From: Balneolales bacterium
GTDB lineage: Bacteria; Bacteroidota; Rhodothermia; Balneolales; Cyclonatronaceae
DNA length: 37,521 bases
Direction of reading: 5' to 3'
Assembly: GCA_007125355.1 (NCBI GenBank)
Contig: SLDG01000085.1
Coordinates: 1-37,521, forward strand
Within the stretch, counting starts at the first letter, position 1; each line of letters opens with the position of its first letter. Below the pieces are notes generated by a model. The model was given only the letters and a program-made list of their open reading frames with translations, did no database searches and was not told the origin of the DNA. Shown one piece after another: positions 23,796 through 30,573 of the stretch. Position numbers and translations under genes: made by a program.

Positions 23796-24392
23796 ATGTC
23801 AAACGTTAAATTATCCATTATTTATTACAGCTCAACAGGAACAAATTACCAGGTAGCTTTGGAAGCAAAGAAAGCTGCTGAAGAAGCTGGTGCTGAAGTA
23901 AGATTACGCAAAGTAGCAGAACTTGCTCCGGATGCAGCCATTGACAGCAATCCGGCGTGGCGTGAACACATAAACGCTACAAAAGATGTTCAAACCGCCA
24001 CAAACGATGACCTTGATTGGGCAGATGCCGTAATTTTCGGAACACCTACACGCTTTGGTAATGTCGCAGCGCAGCTGAAGCAATTTATGGACGGCACAGG
24101 CGGACTTTGGTTCGAAGGCAAGCTTGCAAACAAAGTGTATTCAGCTTTTACCAGCGCGCAAAACCCTCATGGTGGCCAGGAAAGCACATTACTTGCATTA
24201 TACAACTCCATTTACCACTGGGGCGGAATAATTGTAACTCCCGGCTACACCGATCAAAACCTGTTTAAGTCAGGTGGAAATCCTTATGGAACCAGCATTT
24301 CAGCCGACGGAAATGACATTCCCGAAGAAAAAGCAGAAGCCGCAAGAATTCAGGCCCGCAGAGTAGTAGAATTCGCAGCCAAACTGAAGTAA
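23796..24392 (+). CDS. wrbA: NAD(P)H:quinone oxidoreductase type IV, WrbA
   Basis: A 198-residue flavodoxin-like enzyme that reduces quinones by two electrons using FMN and NAD(P)H, avoiding semiquinone radicals. YYSSTGTNYQVA (10-21) is the FMN phosphate loop, GTPTRFGNVAAQLKQFMD (residues 80-98) and SAQNPHGGQESTLLALYNSIYHWGGIIVTPGYT are WrbA-specific, and the ending SADGNDIPEEKAEAARIQARRVVE is the family C-terminus. The length is complete. It lies behind a marR gene, shares its operator motif, and is closed by a strong hairpin terminator, so it forms a small quinone-stress unit. Confidence 0.96.
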   Translation: MSNVKLSIIYYSSTGTNYQVALEAKKAAEEAGAEVRLRKVAELAPDAAIDSNPAWREHINATKDVQTATNDDLDWADAVIFGTPTRFGNVAAQLKQFMDGTGGLWFEGKLANKVYSAFTSAQNPHGGQESTLLALYNSIYHWGGIIVTPGYTDQNLFKSGGNPYGTSISADGNDIPEEKAEAARIQARRVVEFAAKLK

Positions 24393-24411
24393 AAAGTAAC
24401 TTAAGAATGCA

Positions 24412-24442
24412 AAAAAAGCCCTGAAAAAATCAGGGCTTTTTT
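24412..24442 (+). terminator. Strong intrinsic terminator after wrbA
   Basis: AAAAAAGCCCTGA and TCAGGGCTTTTTT pair perfectly over a five-base A loop and end in a run of six T. It begins 20 bases after the wrbA stop codon. The A-run on the left makes it usable for the convergent barrel genes too. Confidence 0.92.
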
Positions 24443-24483
24443 AATAAACGAACTATTACAGCAACTTAAATTAGTGAAACTTT

Positions 24484-24498
24484 GTGTCTTCGTGACTT
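24484..24498. repeat. GTGTCTTCGTGACTT element, second copy
   Basis: Fifteen bases identical to 5234-5248, each within a longer degenerate TTYGTG-repeat string. It lies just past the 3' end of the barrel operon and marks another site of the dispersed repeat seen before guaA. Confidence 0.6.
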
Positions 24499-24548
24499 CG
24501 TGTTTCAACTAAAACTTTCCGACATTACCTCAAGTAATACTCGTTCCA

Positions 24549-25196
24549 TCAAAATATCCCCACACGAAAACCAAGTGAAGCATGGAATCCAGATAAATCC
24601 GCGTCGCTTGTGCCCTCAAGATTCACGTTTTGGACGAATCTATAGTGCGCGGCTGTGGTCATTTTCAGCCATCTGGTAATATTCAGGTTCAGAGTTAATC
24701 CCGGTTTTACAACAAAAAATGCGTCTTTGGTTGTTTGAACGGGGATATTTCGATTTTCATAACGGGCATCACCGGAGCCAATCAACACCATAGCGCCAAA
24801 ATGAATCAAATCGTTTGGCCTATGCAAATATTCGAGTTCAAATCCAGAATACTCAACTAAAATCTTTGGCTCAGGAATTGTCAGGTGCGACCAGCTTACA
24901 GGCTCAATATCCGACCGTACATTATAAGAGCCTAAGCCCACATTCAGTGTGTTCAATCTGTCGATATTAATAGCCAATGCTAGCCTGCGGCTTGTAATAT
25001 ATGCGGCATCTCCATGAATATCTGTAACTCCATAATTCCAGTTTCCGAAAAAACCAAATGTGCTTTTTCCTGAAATCAAGGTTTGTGGCTGCCGGTCTTT
25101 GGTAAATGATATTTCGCCTGTATGAAAAGAATGTTGTGCATTTGCTGATACAGCCAATGCAAAAAATGTGATTATAGTAATTACTGTATATCTCAT
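24549..25196 (-). CDS. Small outer-membrane barrel-like protein (paralogue 2)
   Basis: A 215-residue exported protein with a signal peptide (ITIITFFALAVSANAQ). The rest alternates polar and hydrophobic residues, as in transmembrane beta strands, and ends GFRVGIF with a terminal Phe, suggesting a small outer-membrane barrel of perhaps eight strands. It is a clear paralogue of the preceding gene: FELEYLHRPNDLIHFGAMVLIGSG here against LELEYTNRSSDLVHFTATTLIGAG there, and AFFVVKPGLTLNLNIT against AFFVFEPGIHLELNVT. The two genes overlap by four bases (ATGA). Function unknown. Confidence 0.8.
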   Translation of the reverse strand: MRYTVITIITFFALAVSANAQHSFHTGEISFTKDRQPQTLISGKSTFGFFGNWNYGVTDIHGDAAYITSRRLALAINIDRLNTLNVGLGSYNVRSDIEPVSWSHLTIPEPKILVEYSGFELEYLHRPNDLIHFGAMVLIGSGDARYENRNIPVQTTKDAFFVVKPGLTLNLNITRWLKMTTAAHYRFVQNVNLEGTSDADLSGFHASLGFRVGIF

Positions 25197-25810
25197 CTGA
25201 ATGATCCAAATTTAAAGGTTAATACGCCATTTACTCCAGAAAAATCGCTGTCTTTAAAGCCGGCTTTATCAATGCCGCTTGTAAGCCTGTAACTTATACC
25301 GGTACTGATACGGAAAAATGTTGTAACGTTAAGCTCGAGGTGTATTCCAGGTTCGAATACAAAAAATGCATCTCCATCATTGAAAAAAGTATCGTTGTCG
25401 TCTTCCCTTAAAGAAAATCCGCCGGCTCCGATAAGTGTTGTAGCCGTGAAGTGTACCAGGTCACTTGAGCGGTTAGTGTATTCGAGTTCCAATCCCCCAT
25501 AACCAATTGCAGCATAGAGTTGCACATTTGGATTAGCGAGGAAGTCCTGATCAGGAATACGATGTTGAGTGGTAAGGCCATAACCGCCACCGCCGATAGA
25601 AATAGAATGGTTTTTATCAAATCCAATAATCCATCCGCCACGTCCGCCGACCCAAACTCCAAGGTCGCCCTTTACGTCACTGAATTTAACAACCGGGCCA
25701 CCAAACCCACCATGGCTAACATCGCCGGTAATGAGCGTTTGCATAGTTTGGGAATGAGCCGGTGCAACAATAAGTAGTGTTAAAACACAAATAGTAGAAA
25801 TTATCTTCAT
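25193..25810 (-). CDS. Small outer-membrane barrel-like protein (paralogue 1)
   Basis: A 205-residue exported protein with signal peptide MKIISTICVLTLLIVAPAHSQ. It is glycine-rich in the first half (GDVSHGGFGGPVVKFSDV, WVGGRGGWIIG) and has repeated beta-strand pattern to the C-terminus (VNGVLTFKFGSFR). It is the first gene of a two-gene unit with the paralogue at 24549-25196, which it overlaps by four bases. The pair probably arose by tandem duplication. I do not recognise the family; an outer-membrane location is inferred from composition. Confidence 0.8.
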   Translation of the reverse strand: MKIISTICVLTLLIVAPAHSQTMQTLITGDVSHGGFGGPVVKFSDVKGDLGVWVGGRGGWIIGFDKNHSISIGGGGYGLTTQHRIPDQDFLANPNVQLYAAIGYGGLELEYTNRSSDLVHFTATTLIGAGGFSLREDDNDTFFNDGDAFFVFEPGIHLELNVTTFFRISTGISYRLTSGIDKAGFKDSDFSGVNGVLTFKFGSFR

Positions 25811-26024
25811 ACACGCATTTATTTTAGATGATTCAGGTCGCCAAAGGTTTTAATTCAGGGTACTGTCTTTGTTTCAGATAATATTTATCCCGGAAAGGTT
25901 ACAAATTATTTCTAAAGCGACCTGAGTTTTTTGATATGGTGATTTTTACGAGATGAAGATGAACTTTGTTCCGGCTGATTGGGAGATTTTTTTATTCTGT
26001 GATCGTACTCTTATAGTGCAAATC

Positions 26025-26074
26025 TGTAGAGATACACATGTGAACTACCCTAAAGCCGAAGATATATCTCTACA
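26025..26074. repeat. Inverted repeat (TGTAGAGATA) overlapping the CDGSH gene end
   Basis: TGTAGAGATA (26025-26034) and TATCTCTACA (26065-26074) are exact reverse complements around a 30-base loop; adding five outer bases gives 15-base arms with one mismatch. The right arm contains the TAG stop codon of the CDGSH protein on the minus strand. Arms and loop are of the same size class as the other palindromic repeats here. Confidence 0.75.
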
Positions 26075-26306
26075 AATTTCTATGCGAACCGTCACAAAAT
26101 GGGGCCGTTGATGAATGCTTGCAACCGCACCAGGCTACGTTTTTGGTTTCAGTAACTTTTTCAATTACGGGCTTATATTCTGTTGGTTTGTGGGAGCCAT
26201 CGCAGTAAGGCTGCTTAGAGGATAACCCGCAAGAGCACCAGGCGTATGTACCGGGCTCAATTTTTAAGACAAATGGTTTTTTTACCGGAATTTTTGGCAA
26301 TTTCAT
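26070..26306 (-). CDS. Double-CDGSH iron-sulfur protein
   Basis: A 78-residue protein with two complete CDGSH motifs, each CxC-X8-CDGSH: Cys24, Cys26, Cys35, His39 and Cys60, Cys62, Cys71, His75. Each should bind one [2Fe-2S] cluster with three Cys and one His, as in mitoNEET relatives. The two motifs are tandem copies joined by about 20 residues, as in MiNT-type small bacterial CDGSH proteins. There is no signal peptide or membrane segment, so it is cytoplasmic. Role unknown: electron or cluster transfer is typical. Oddly, the last codon and TAG stop lie in a dispersed inverted repeat (26025-26074). It is divergent from the HIT gene. Confidence 0.95.
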   Translation of the reverse strand: MKLPKIPVKKPFVLKIEPGTYAWCSCGLSSKQPYCDGSHKPTEYKPVIEKVTETKNVAWCGCKHSSTAPFCDGSHRNL

Positions 26307-26470
26307 GATAAACTTGTTGGGTTATGACGAAAATCCTGAGAAAACTGTTACTTTCGAGCATGTTTTCAAAGAATTCTGTCGGTAGATTTTGCTATTTTAA
26401 TTTTTATAACAATCAGGCTTTTCCCATAAACGGGTCTGTAAAGCCTTAACATTTTCGAATTAATATAATC

Positions 26471-26866
26471 ATGGCTTCCATTTTCACAAAAATAATTAAT
26501 GGGGAACTCCCCTGCTACAAAATAGCTGAAGATGAACATCATTTCGCTTTTCTGGATATCAATCCTGCCAGCGCGGGCCACACACTTGTGATACCGAAAG
26601 AAGAAACAGATTACATTTTTGATTTGGCGGATGAACGGCTTCAATCTCTCATTGCCTTCGCCAAACCTATTGCTAGAGCAATTGATAAAGCGACCGGATG
26701 CATCCGCACCGGCATAGTAGTAGAGGGCATGGAAGTTCCCCACGCGCATATCCACCTGATCCCCATTTACGACAAACATCAGAATTTTTCTTTGGGGAAG
26801 AAAACTAATTTGAGTTCTGAAGAAATGGAAGAGCTCGCGAACGAAATAAGGAGTTTTCTTACATGA
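26471..26866 (+). CDS. HIT-family nucleotide hydrolase
   Basis: A 131-residue histidine-triad protein of the Hint/HinT branch, which cleaves nucleoside phosphoramidates or related nucleotides. IFTKIINGELPCYKI (4-18) is the usual N-terminus, LDINPASAGHTLVIPK (28-43) the nucleotide-binding strand, and HAHIHL (91-96) the triad with His91, His93 and His95. Length is normal and the protein is cytoplasmic. It overlaps aroQ by four bases (ATGA), so the two are translated together, with no obvious metabolic link. Confidence 0.95.
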   Translation: MASIFTKIINGELPCYKIAEDEHHFAFLDINPASAGHTLVIPKEETDYIFDLADERLQSLIAFAKPIARAIDKATGCIRTGIVVEGMEVPHAHIHLIPIYDKHQNFSLGKKTNLSSEEMEELANEIRSFLT

Positions 26867-27297
26867 TTATAGGCGTTTTAGGCGGTCCCAACCTGAATAT
26901 GCTGGGAAAAAGAGAAACCAAATTTTATGGCTCAGAAAGCCTTGAGGAACTTCAGAGAAATCTGGAAGACGTATTCGACAAACATATTTTTATTTTCTTC
27001 CAAAGCAATCATGAGGGCGAATTAGTGGATTTCATCCAAAAGAGAGTACTTGAAAACGACTTACAGGCGCTTATAGTAAATTTTGGCGGGTTAACACACA
27101 CTTCAGTTGCTCTGCGCGATGCACTTGCTATGCTAAATGTTCCCAAAGTGGAAGTCCATTTGTCAAATATTCATGCGCGCGAAGAATTCAGGCATACCTC
27201 TCTCACTGCCGGCGCATGTAATGGAGTCATAGCGGGATTTGGTGCTCAGGGATATCACATGGCTGTAAATGCTATAGAAAAAATGGCTGAAGGATAA
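26863..27297 (+). CDS. aroQ: 3-dehydroquinate dehydratase, type II
   Basis: A 144-residue type II dehydroquinase of the shikimate pathway, converting 3-dehydroquinate to 3-dehydroshikimate. GPNLNMLGKRE (8-18) opens the protein, with catalytic Tyr22 in FYG. QSNHEGELVDFIQ (47-59), HTSVALRDAL (79-88) and VEVHLSNIHAREEFRHTS (97-113, His99 catalytic) follow, then GVIAGFGAQGYHMAV. The usual INPGA is VNFGG here, keeping the Asn. All active-site residues are present. It overlaps the HIT gene and is followed after 29 bases by a flippase gene. Confidence 0.96.
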   Translation: MIIGVLGGPNLNMLGKRETKFYGSESLEELQRNLEDVFDKHIFIFFQSNHEGELVDFIQKRVLENDLQALIVNFGGLTHTSVALRDALAMLNVPKVEVHLSNIHAREEFRHTSLTAGACNGVIAGFGAQGYHMAVNAIEKMAEG

Positions 27298-27326
27298 TTT
27301 TTTGAGCACACTATTCAATATGCTAC

Positions 27327-28796
27327 ATGAGTAGAATCAGGGAGCTTTTCTCAGACAGTCTGGTGTACGGACTCAGCAGTGTGGCCGCGCGTTTCATAAA
27401 CTATCTGCTCGTACCCTTTTACACTAAGTTTTTTACCCCGGCAGAGTACGGCGTTGTTGGGCTTATCTACGCTGCTATTGTATTTCTGAATGTGATTTTT
27501 CTATTTGGGATGGAGTCATCCTACATCAGATATGCAAATTCGCAAAAAGGAAAACAATCTACCGTTTTTACCACCATCCAGCTGAGTCTCCTCATAGCTG
27601 CCACAATACTCGCCGGACTCTTATACTGGGGAGGCGCTCCATATCTGATGCCGCTCATGAGTCTTGAGGGCGATTACGGATTGCAGCTTTTCGCCATGAT
27701 GCTCTCTATCGTCTGGTTAGATACGCTCTGCATTGTACCTTATGCTCATCTGAGAATTATTAGAAAAGCCTGGCTTTACGCTGTTATAAAGCTTGTTAAT
27801 GTCATCATAAACGTCGGGTTGAATCTATATTTGGTAATTGTGCTCGGCTGGGGCATTGAAGCCATTTTGGTGAGTAACATTATTGCTTCGGCAGCGGCGG
27901 TGTTGCTTTTGTTGCTTTTTACTTTGCCAATGTATAAATCCAGGCCTGACCTTGCCATTCTAAAAACCGCCTTGATTTTCGGTTTGCCATACGTACCAAA
28001 CGGTATCGGATTTGCCATAAACGAAGTCTTAGACCGCTTTTTCCTGAATCAAATGACACCGGAACAGATTTTGGCGGTATACCAGGTTCCGTGGTCGCCT
28101 GAGGAAATAACGGGTATTTATAACGCCTGCTACAAACTGGCGGTGTTCATGCTATTAATCATCCAAATGTTCCGATTGGCGTGGCAGCCCTTTTTCATGC
28201 GGTACGGATTTGAGAAAGACTCCCCCGAATTATTCGCGAGTGTTTTCTTCTATTTCAACCTTTTTTGTTGCGGCGTTTTTTTAACAGTGGGGATTTTCGC
28301 CGAGTCGATAGCCGCTATTCCCGTCCCTCTGCTCGATGGCACAATCATTGACGAGCGCTATTGGCCTGGATTACATATTGTGCCTGTATTACTGCTGGCA
28401 TATTGGTTTCAAGGATGGTTTATTAATTTTTCATCAGGCATTTTCATTAAAGAAAAAACCATCAAGTTCCCGTTAATTACGTTTATCGGGGTTATTTTCA
28501 CCATCAGTGGTAATATTTTCCTTGTACCGGTGGCCGGAATGATGGGGTCTGCTATTGCTACATTGGCATGTTATGCTATAATGAGTATATTTGCGTTATA
28601 CTATGCACTACAAGTTTTTCCGATTCGTTATCCACTTCTAAGGGTCAGCACTTTAATGCTAATTAGCGTGTTAATTGTGTACTTTGGTAATATTTTGCCA
28701 TTTGTTTTTATAAGCGAATTAACTACTCGGTTGGTGCTTTATTTTAGCGGTTTATTGCTAATCGCTTTATTTTATTATTTTTATAAAAAAAATTAG
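27327..28796 (+). CDS. Polysaccharide/lipid-linked oligosaccharide flippase (MOP family)
   Basis: A 489-residue integral membrane protein of the Wzx/RfbX branch of the MOP superfamily, which moves lipid-linked oligosaccharides across the inner membrane. SLVYGLSSVAARFINYLLVPFYTKFFTPAEYGVVGLIYA (about 10-48) is the standard first-helix signature. About twelve to fourteen hydrophobic segments follow to the end (LFYYFYKKN). No glycosyltransferase genes are adjacent, so the polymer (O-antigen, exopolysaccharide or other) is not shown. A possible sugar-nucleotide supplier is the nucleotidyltransferase at 11.5 kb. It is co-directional with aroQ and the NYN gene. Confidence 0.93.
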   Translation: MSRIRELFSDSLVYGLSSVAARFINYLLVPFYTKFFTPAEYGVVGLIYAAIVFLNVIFLFGMESSYIRYANSQKGKQSTVFTTIQLSLLIAATILAGLLYWGGAPYLMPLMSLEGDYGLQLFAMMLSIVWLDTLCIVPYAHLRIIRKAWLYAVIKLVNVIINVGLNLYLVIVLGWGIEAILVSNIIASAAAVLLLLLFTLPMYKSRPDLAILKTALIFGLPYVPNGIGFAINEVLDRFFLNQMTPEQILAVYQVPWSPEEITGIYNACYKLAVFMLLIIQMFRLAWQPFFMRYGFEKDSPELFASVFFYFNLFCCGVFLTVGIFAESIAAIPVPLLDGTIIDERYWPGLHIVPVLLLAYWFQGWFINFSSGIFIKEKTIKFPLITFIGVIFTISGNIFLVPVAGMMGSAIATLACYAIMSIFALYYALQVFPIRYPLLRVSTLMLISVLIVYFGNILPFVFISELTTRLVLYFSGLLLIALFYYFYKKN

Positions 28797-28890
28797 ATAA
28801 GTAATTCACTACGATAAATCGCGATGTTTTTCGGTTCAAGTATTATTACCTCTGCTTAGTTAAGCTACTATTAATAAAATTATTTTAGAT

Positions 28891-29706
28891 ATGAAAAGAA
28901 GCACAAAAGTGGGCATTTATATAGATGCTGTTGATGTTACCATGAATGGCGGATTTGGGTTGAGATATGATATTCTTAGAAAATTCGCCCTCCGCGACGG
29001 TTGCATGCCAAGCCGCTTAAATGTATACCTCGCTTATGATAAGTTCCGGGCGGACACTGATGAAAACTATCTCCAAAAAACGAACCGTTTCTGTGAAGTT
29101 TTAAGAGATTTTGAATTTAAAGTGGTTGAACGTCCTATTCAGAATTTCCAGGATCAGGATAATAAAGATGTCGTGAACAAGTCATTGATTGAAATGGAAA
29201 TGGCGGCTGACATTATCACCCAAAGTAAAGACCACGACCGAATTGTACTGCTTACCAATCAGGAGAACTACATTTATGTGGTCAATGCAGTGCAAAATTA
29301 TGGTAAACGAGTAGAGATCGTCGGTTTTGACAATGTTCCCTCCCACCTAAAGCGTGTTGCTGATTTATATATTTCAGGATATGTAATACCAGGGTTATTG
29401 CCGGTAAAATCTGCTTATGAATGGGGAACTGTTGGCTCAAGAGTACGAGGAGTGTGTTATGACTTTTCTCATAACGACGGTTATGGTTTTCTTAGATATC
29501 TGTATAAGATTGATGGAAATCTGTGGATTACAGATTCAAGAGCAGAAGAATCACCTTATAAAACTGTTTTCGCGCATGTATCTCAGTTTGAATCGGATTT
29601 TGATACGGCTTTTTTACCCAGTCGGGATTTAATTTTCGAGTTTAATCTGGTAAAAAACGAAAAAGGACTCGTAGCGCATGATATTGAGCTGGTATCGGCG
29701 CCTTAA
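28891..29706 (+). CDS. NYN domain plus cold-shock-like domain protein
   Basis: A 271-residue cytoplasmic protein with two parts. Residues 1-180 look like an NYN (PIN-like, LabA/DUF88) nuclease domain: VGIYIDAVDV (7-16) gives the first acidic site, KDVVNKSLIEMEMAADII (92-109) the second, and DHDRIVLLTNQENYIYVVNAV (114-134) the third. Residues about 185-268 look like a cold-shock domain: YDFSHNDGYGFL (190-201), VFAHVSQF (226-233) and KGLVAHDIEL (258-267). This suggests an RNA-binding enzyme. However, the usual SGDxDF of NYN proteins is replaced by TNQENY, removing both Asp, and site two has Asn in place of Asp, so nuclease activity is doubtful. It follows the flippase by 94 bases with no clear functional tie. 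Confidence 0.78.
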   Translation: MKRSTKVGIYIDAVDVTMNGGFGLRYDILRKFALRDGCMPSRLNVYLAYDKFRADTDENYLQKTNRFCEVLRDFEFKVVERPIQNFQDQDNKDVVNKSLIEMEMAADIITQSKDHDRIVLLTNQENYIYVVNAVQNYGKRVEIVGFDNVPSHLKRVADLYISGYVIPGLLPVKSAYEWGTVGSRVRGVCYDFSHNDGYGFLRYLYKIDGNLWITDSRAEESPYKTVFAHVSQFESDFDTAFLPSRDLIFEFNLVKNEKGLVAHDIELVSAP

Positions 29707-29795
29707 ATATTTATATTCTGTTATTTTGGCTGTGTAGACGTACAAATCCCATGATGTGTATTTCGTTCTAAAATTGTATCTTCAGATGCACAACT

Positions 29796-29814
29796 TTAGT
29801 CCAAAAAGGGCTAA
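29796..29814 (+). terminator. Weak hairpin after the NYN gene
   Basis: TTAGTCC and GGGCTAA pair over seven bases, with one G-T, around an AAAAA loop, followed by TTAATTCTTT. It lies 90 bases past the NYN stop codon. The T-tract is poor, so termination is only possible. Confidence 0.35.
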
Positions 29815-29854
29815 TTAATTCTTTGATCACTGAATAAAAAACCATGCAAAATCA

Positions 29855-29890
29855 AATCTGAATCGAAGTTAGTATTCTGAAATTCAGATT
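29855..29890 (+). promoter_or_regulatory. Inverted repeat upstream of frr
   Basis: AATCTGAAT (29855-29863) and ATTCAGATT (29882-29890) are exact reverse complements 18 bases apart, 39 bases before the frr start codon. ATGCA and TGCAT form a further outer pair. It may be an operator or a leader hairpin. No promoter consensus was found nearby. Confidence 0.35.
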
Positions 29891-29928
29891 CGCTGCATGC
29901 ATATATTAAACATAAATTATTTTCCGTC

Positions 29929-30495
29929 ATGTTTAAGGAACTACAAGAATTTTATGATACAGCAAGCCTCGAAATGGATGAGGCAATTGATTTCCTGAAA
30001 AGGGAGTTTAACCATATTCGAGCCGGAAAAGCTACACCCTCGTTACTCGATGGAATAAAAGTAGATTATTACGGGACTCTTTCGCCATTAAATCAGGTAG
30101 CGAATATATCTGCTCCCGAAGCACGTCTTTTGGTTATTCAGCCATGGGATAAAGGAATTATCCCGGCTGTGGAGAAAGCCATACACACTTCCAATCTCGG
30201 ACTTAACCCAAGCAATGACGGTAATCTTATCAGGATACCACTTCCCATATTATCAGAAGAACGCCGCCAGGAATTAGTAAAAGTTGCCAGAGATGTTGCT
30301 GAAAAAGCCAAAATAAGTATAAGAAATAGTCGTCGTGATGCTAATGATAATGTAAAAAAGGCAGTAAAAGACCTGTCACTACCGGAAGACTCACGCTTTG
30401 ATGCTGAATCTGAAATTCAGGAGCTAACCGACAAGCACATTCAAAAAATTGATGAAATGCTTGAACAAAAAGAACATGAAATCTTGAGCATTTAA
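29929..30495 (+). CDS. frr: Ribosome recycling factor
   Basis: A complete 188-residue ribosome recycling factor, which with EF-G splits the post-termination ribosome. FKREFNHIRAGKATPSLLDGIKVDYYG-type N-terminal region, ARLLVIQPWDK (105-115 region), LGLNPSNDGNLIRIPLPILSEERR and VRNSRRDAND-like IRNSRRDANDNVKK are all family hallmarks, and the length is standard. In many bacteria frr follows pyrH; here it stands alone behind a NYN gene and is closed by its own terminator. Confidence 0.97.
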   Translation: MFKELQEFYDTASLEMDEAIDFLKREFNHIRAGKATPSLLDGIKVDYYGTLSPLNQVANISAPEARLLVIQPWDKGIIPAVEKAIHTSNLGLNPSNDGNLIRIPLPILSEERRQELVKVARDVAEKAKISIRNSRRDANDNVKKAVKDLSLPEDSRFDAESEIQELTDKHIQKIDEMLEQKEHEILSI

Positions 30496-30515
30496 AACAC
30501 CCTTCTTTGTAACTC

Positions 30516-30545
30516 AGGCCGGTTTCGTTCGCCGGCCTTTTTCAT
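30516..30545 (+). terminator. Intrinsic terminator after frr
   Basis: AGGCCGG (30516-30522) and CCGGCCT (30532-30538) form a 7-bp GC-rich stem around a nine-base loop, followed by a T-run. It starts 20 bases after the frr stop codon and separates frr from smc. Confidence 0.88.
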
Positions 30546-30573
30546 TTTTCGTATTCACCACACCTGATGGCTG

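Noticed and set aside
22594-24392. Toxin-antitoxin, marR and wrbA as a mobile defence island
   Set aside because: No integrase, transposase, target duplication or att-like repeats flank it; each pair is common in chromosomes, and wrbA with marR is a standard stress unit.
25833-25925. TCAGGTCGC / GCGACCTGA inverted pair upstream of the barrel genes
   Set aside because: The arms are 9 bp with a loop of about 75 bases; likely chance or too weak to name as an operator or terminator.
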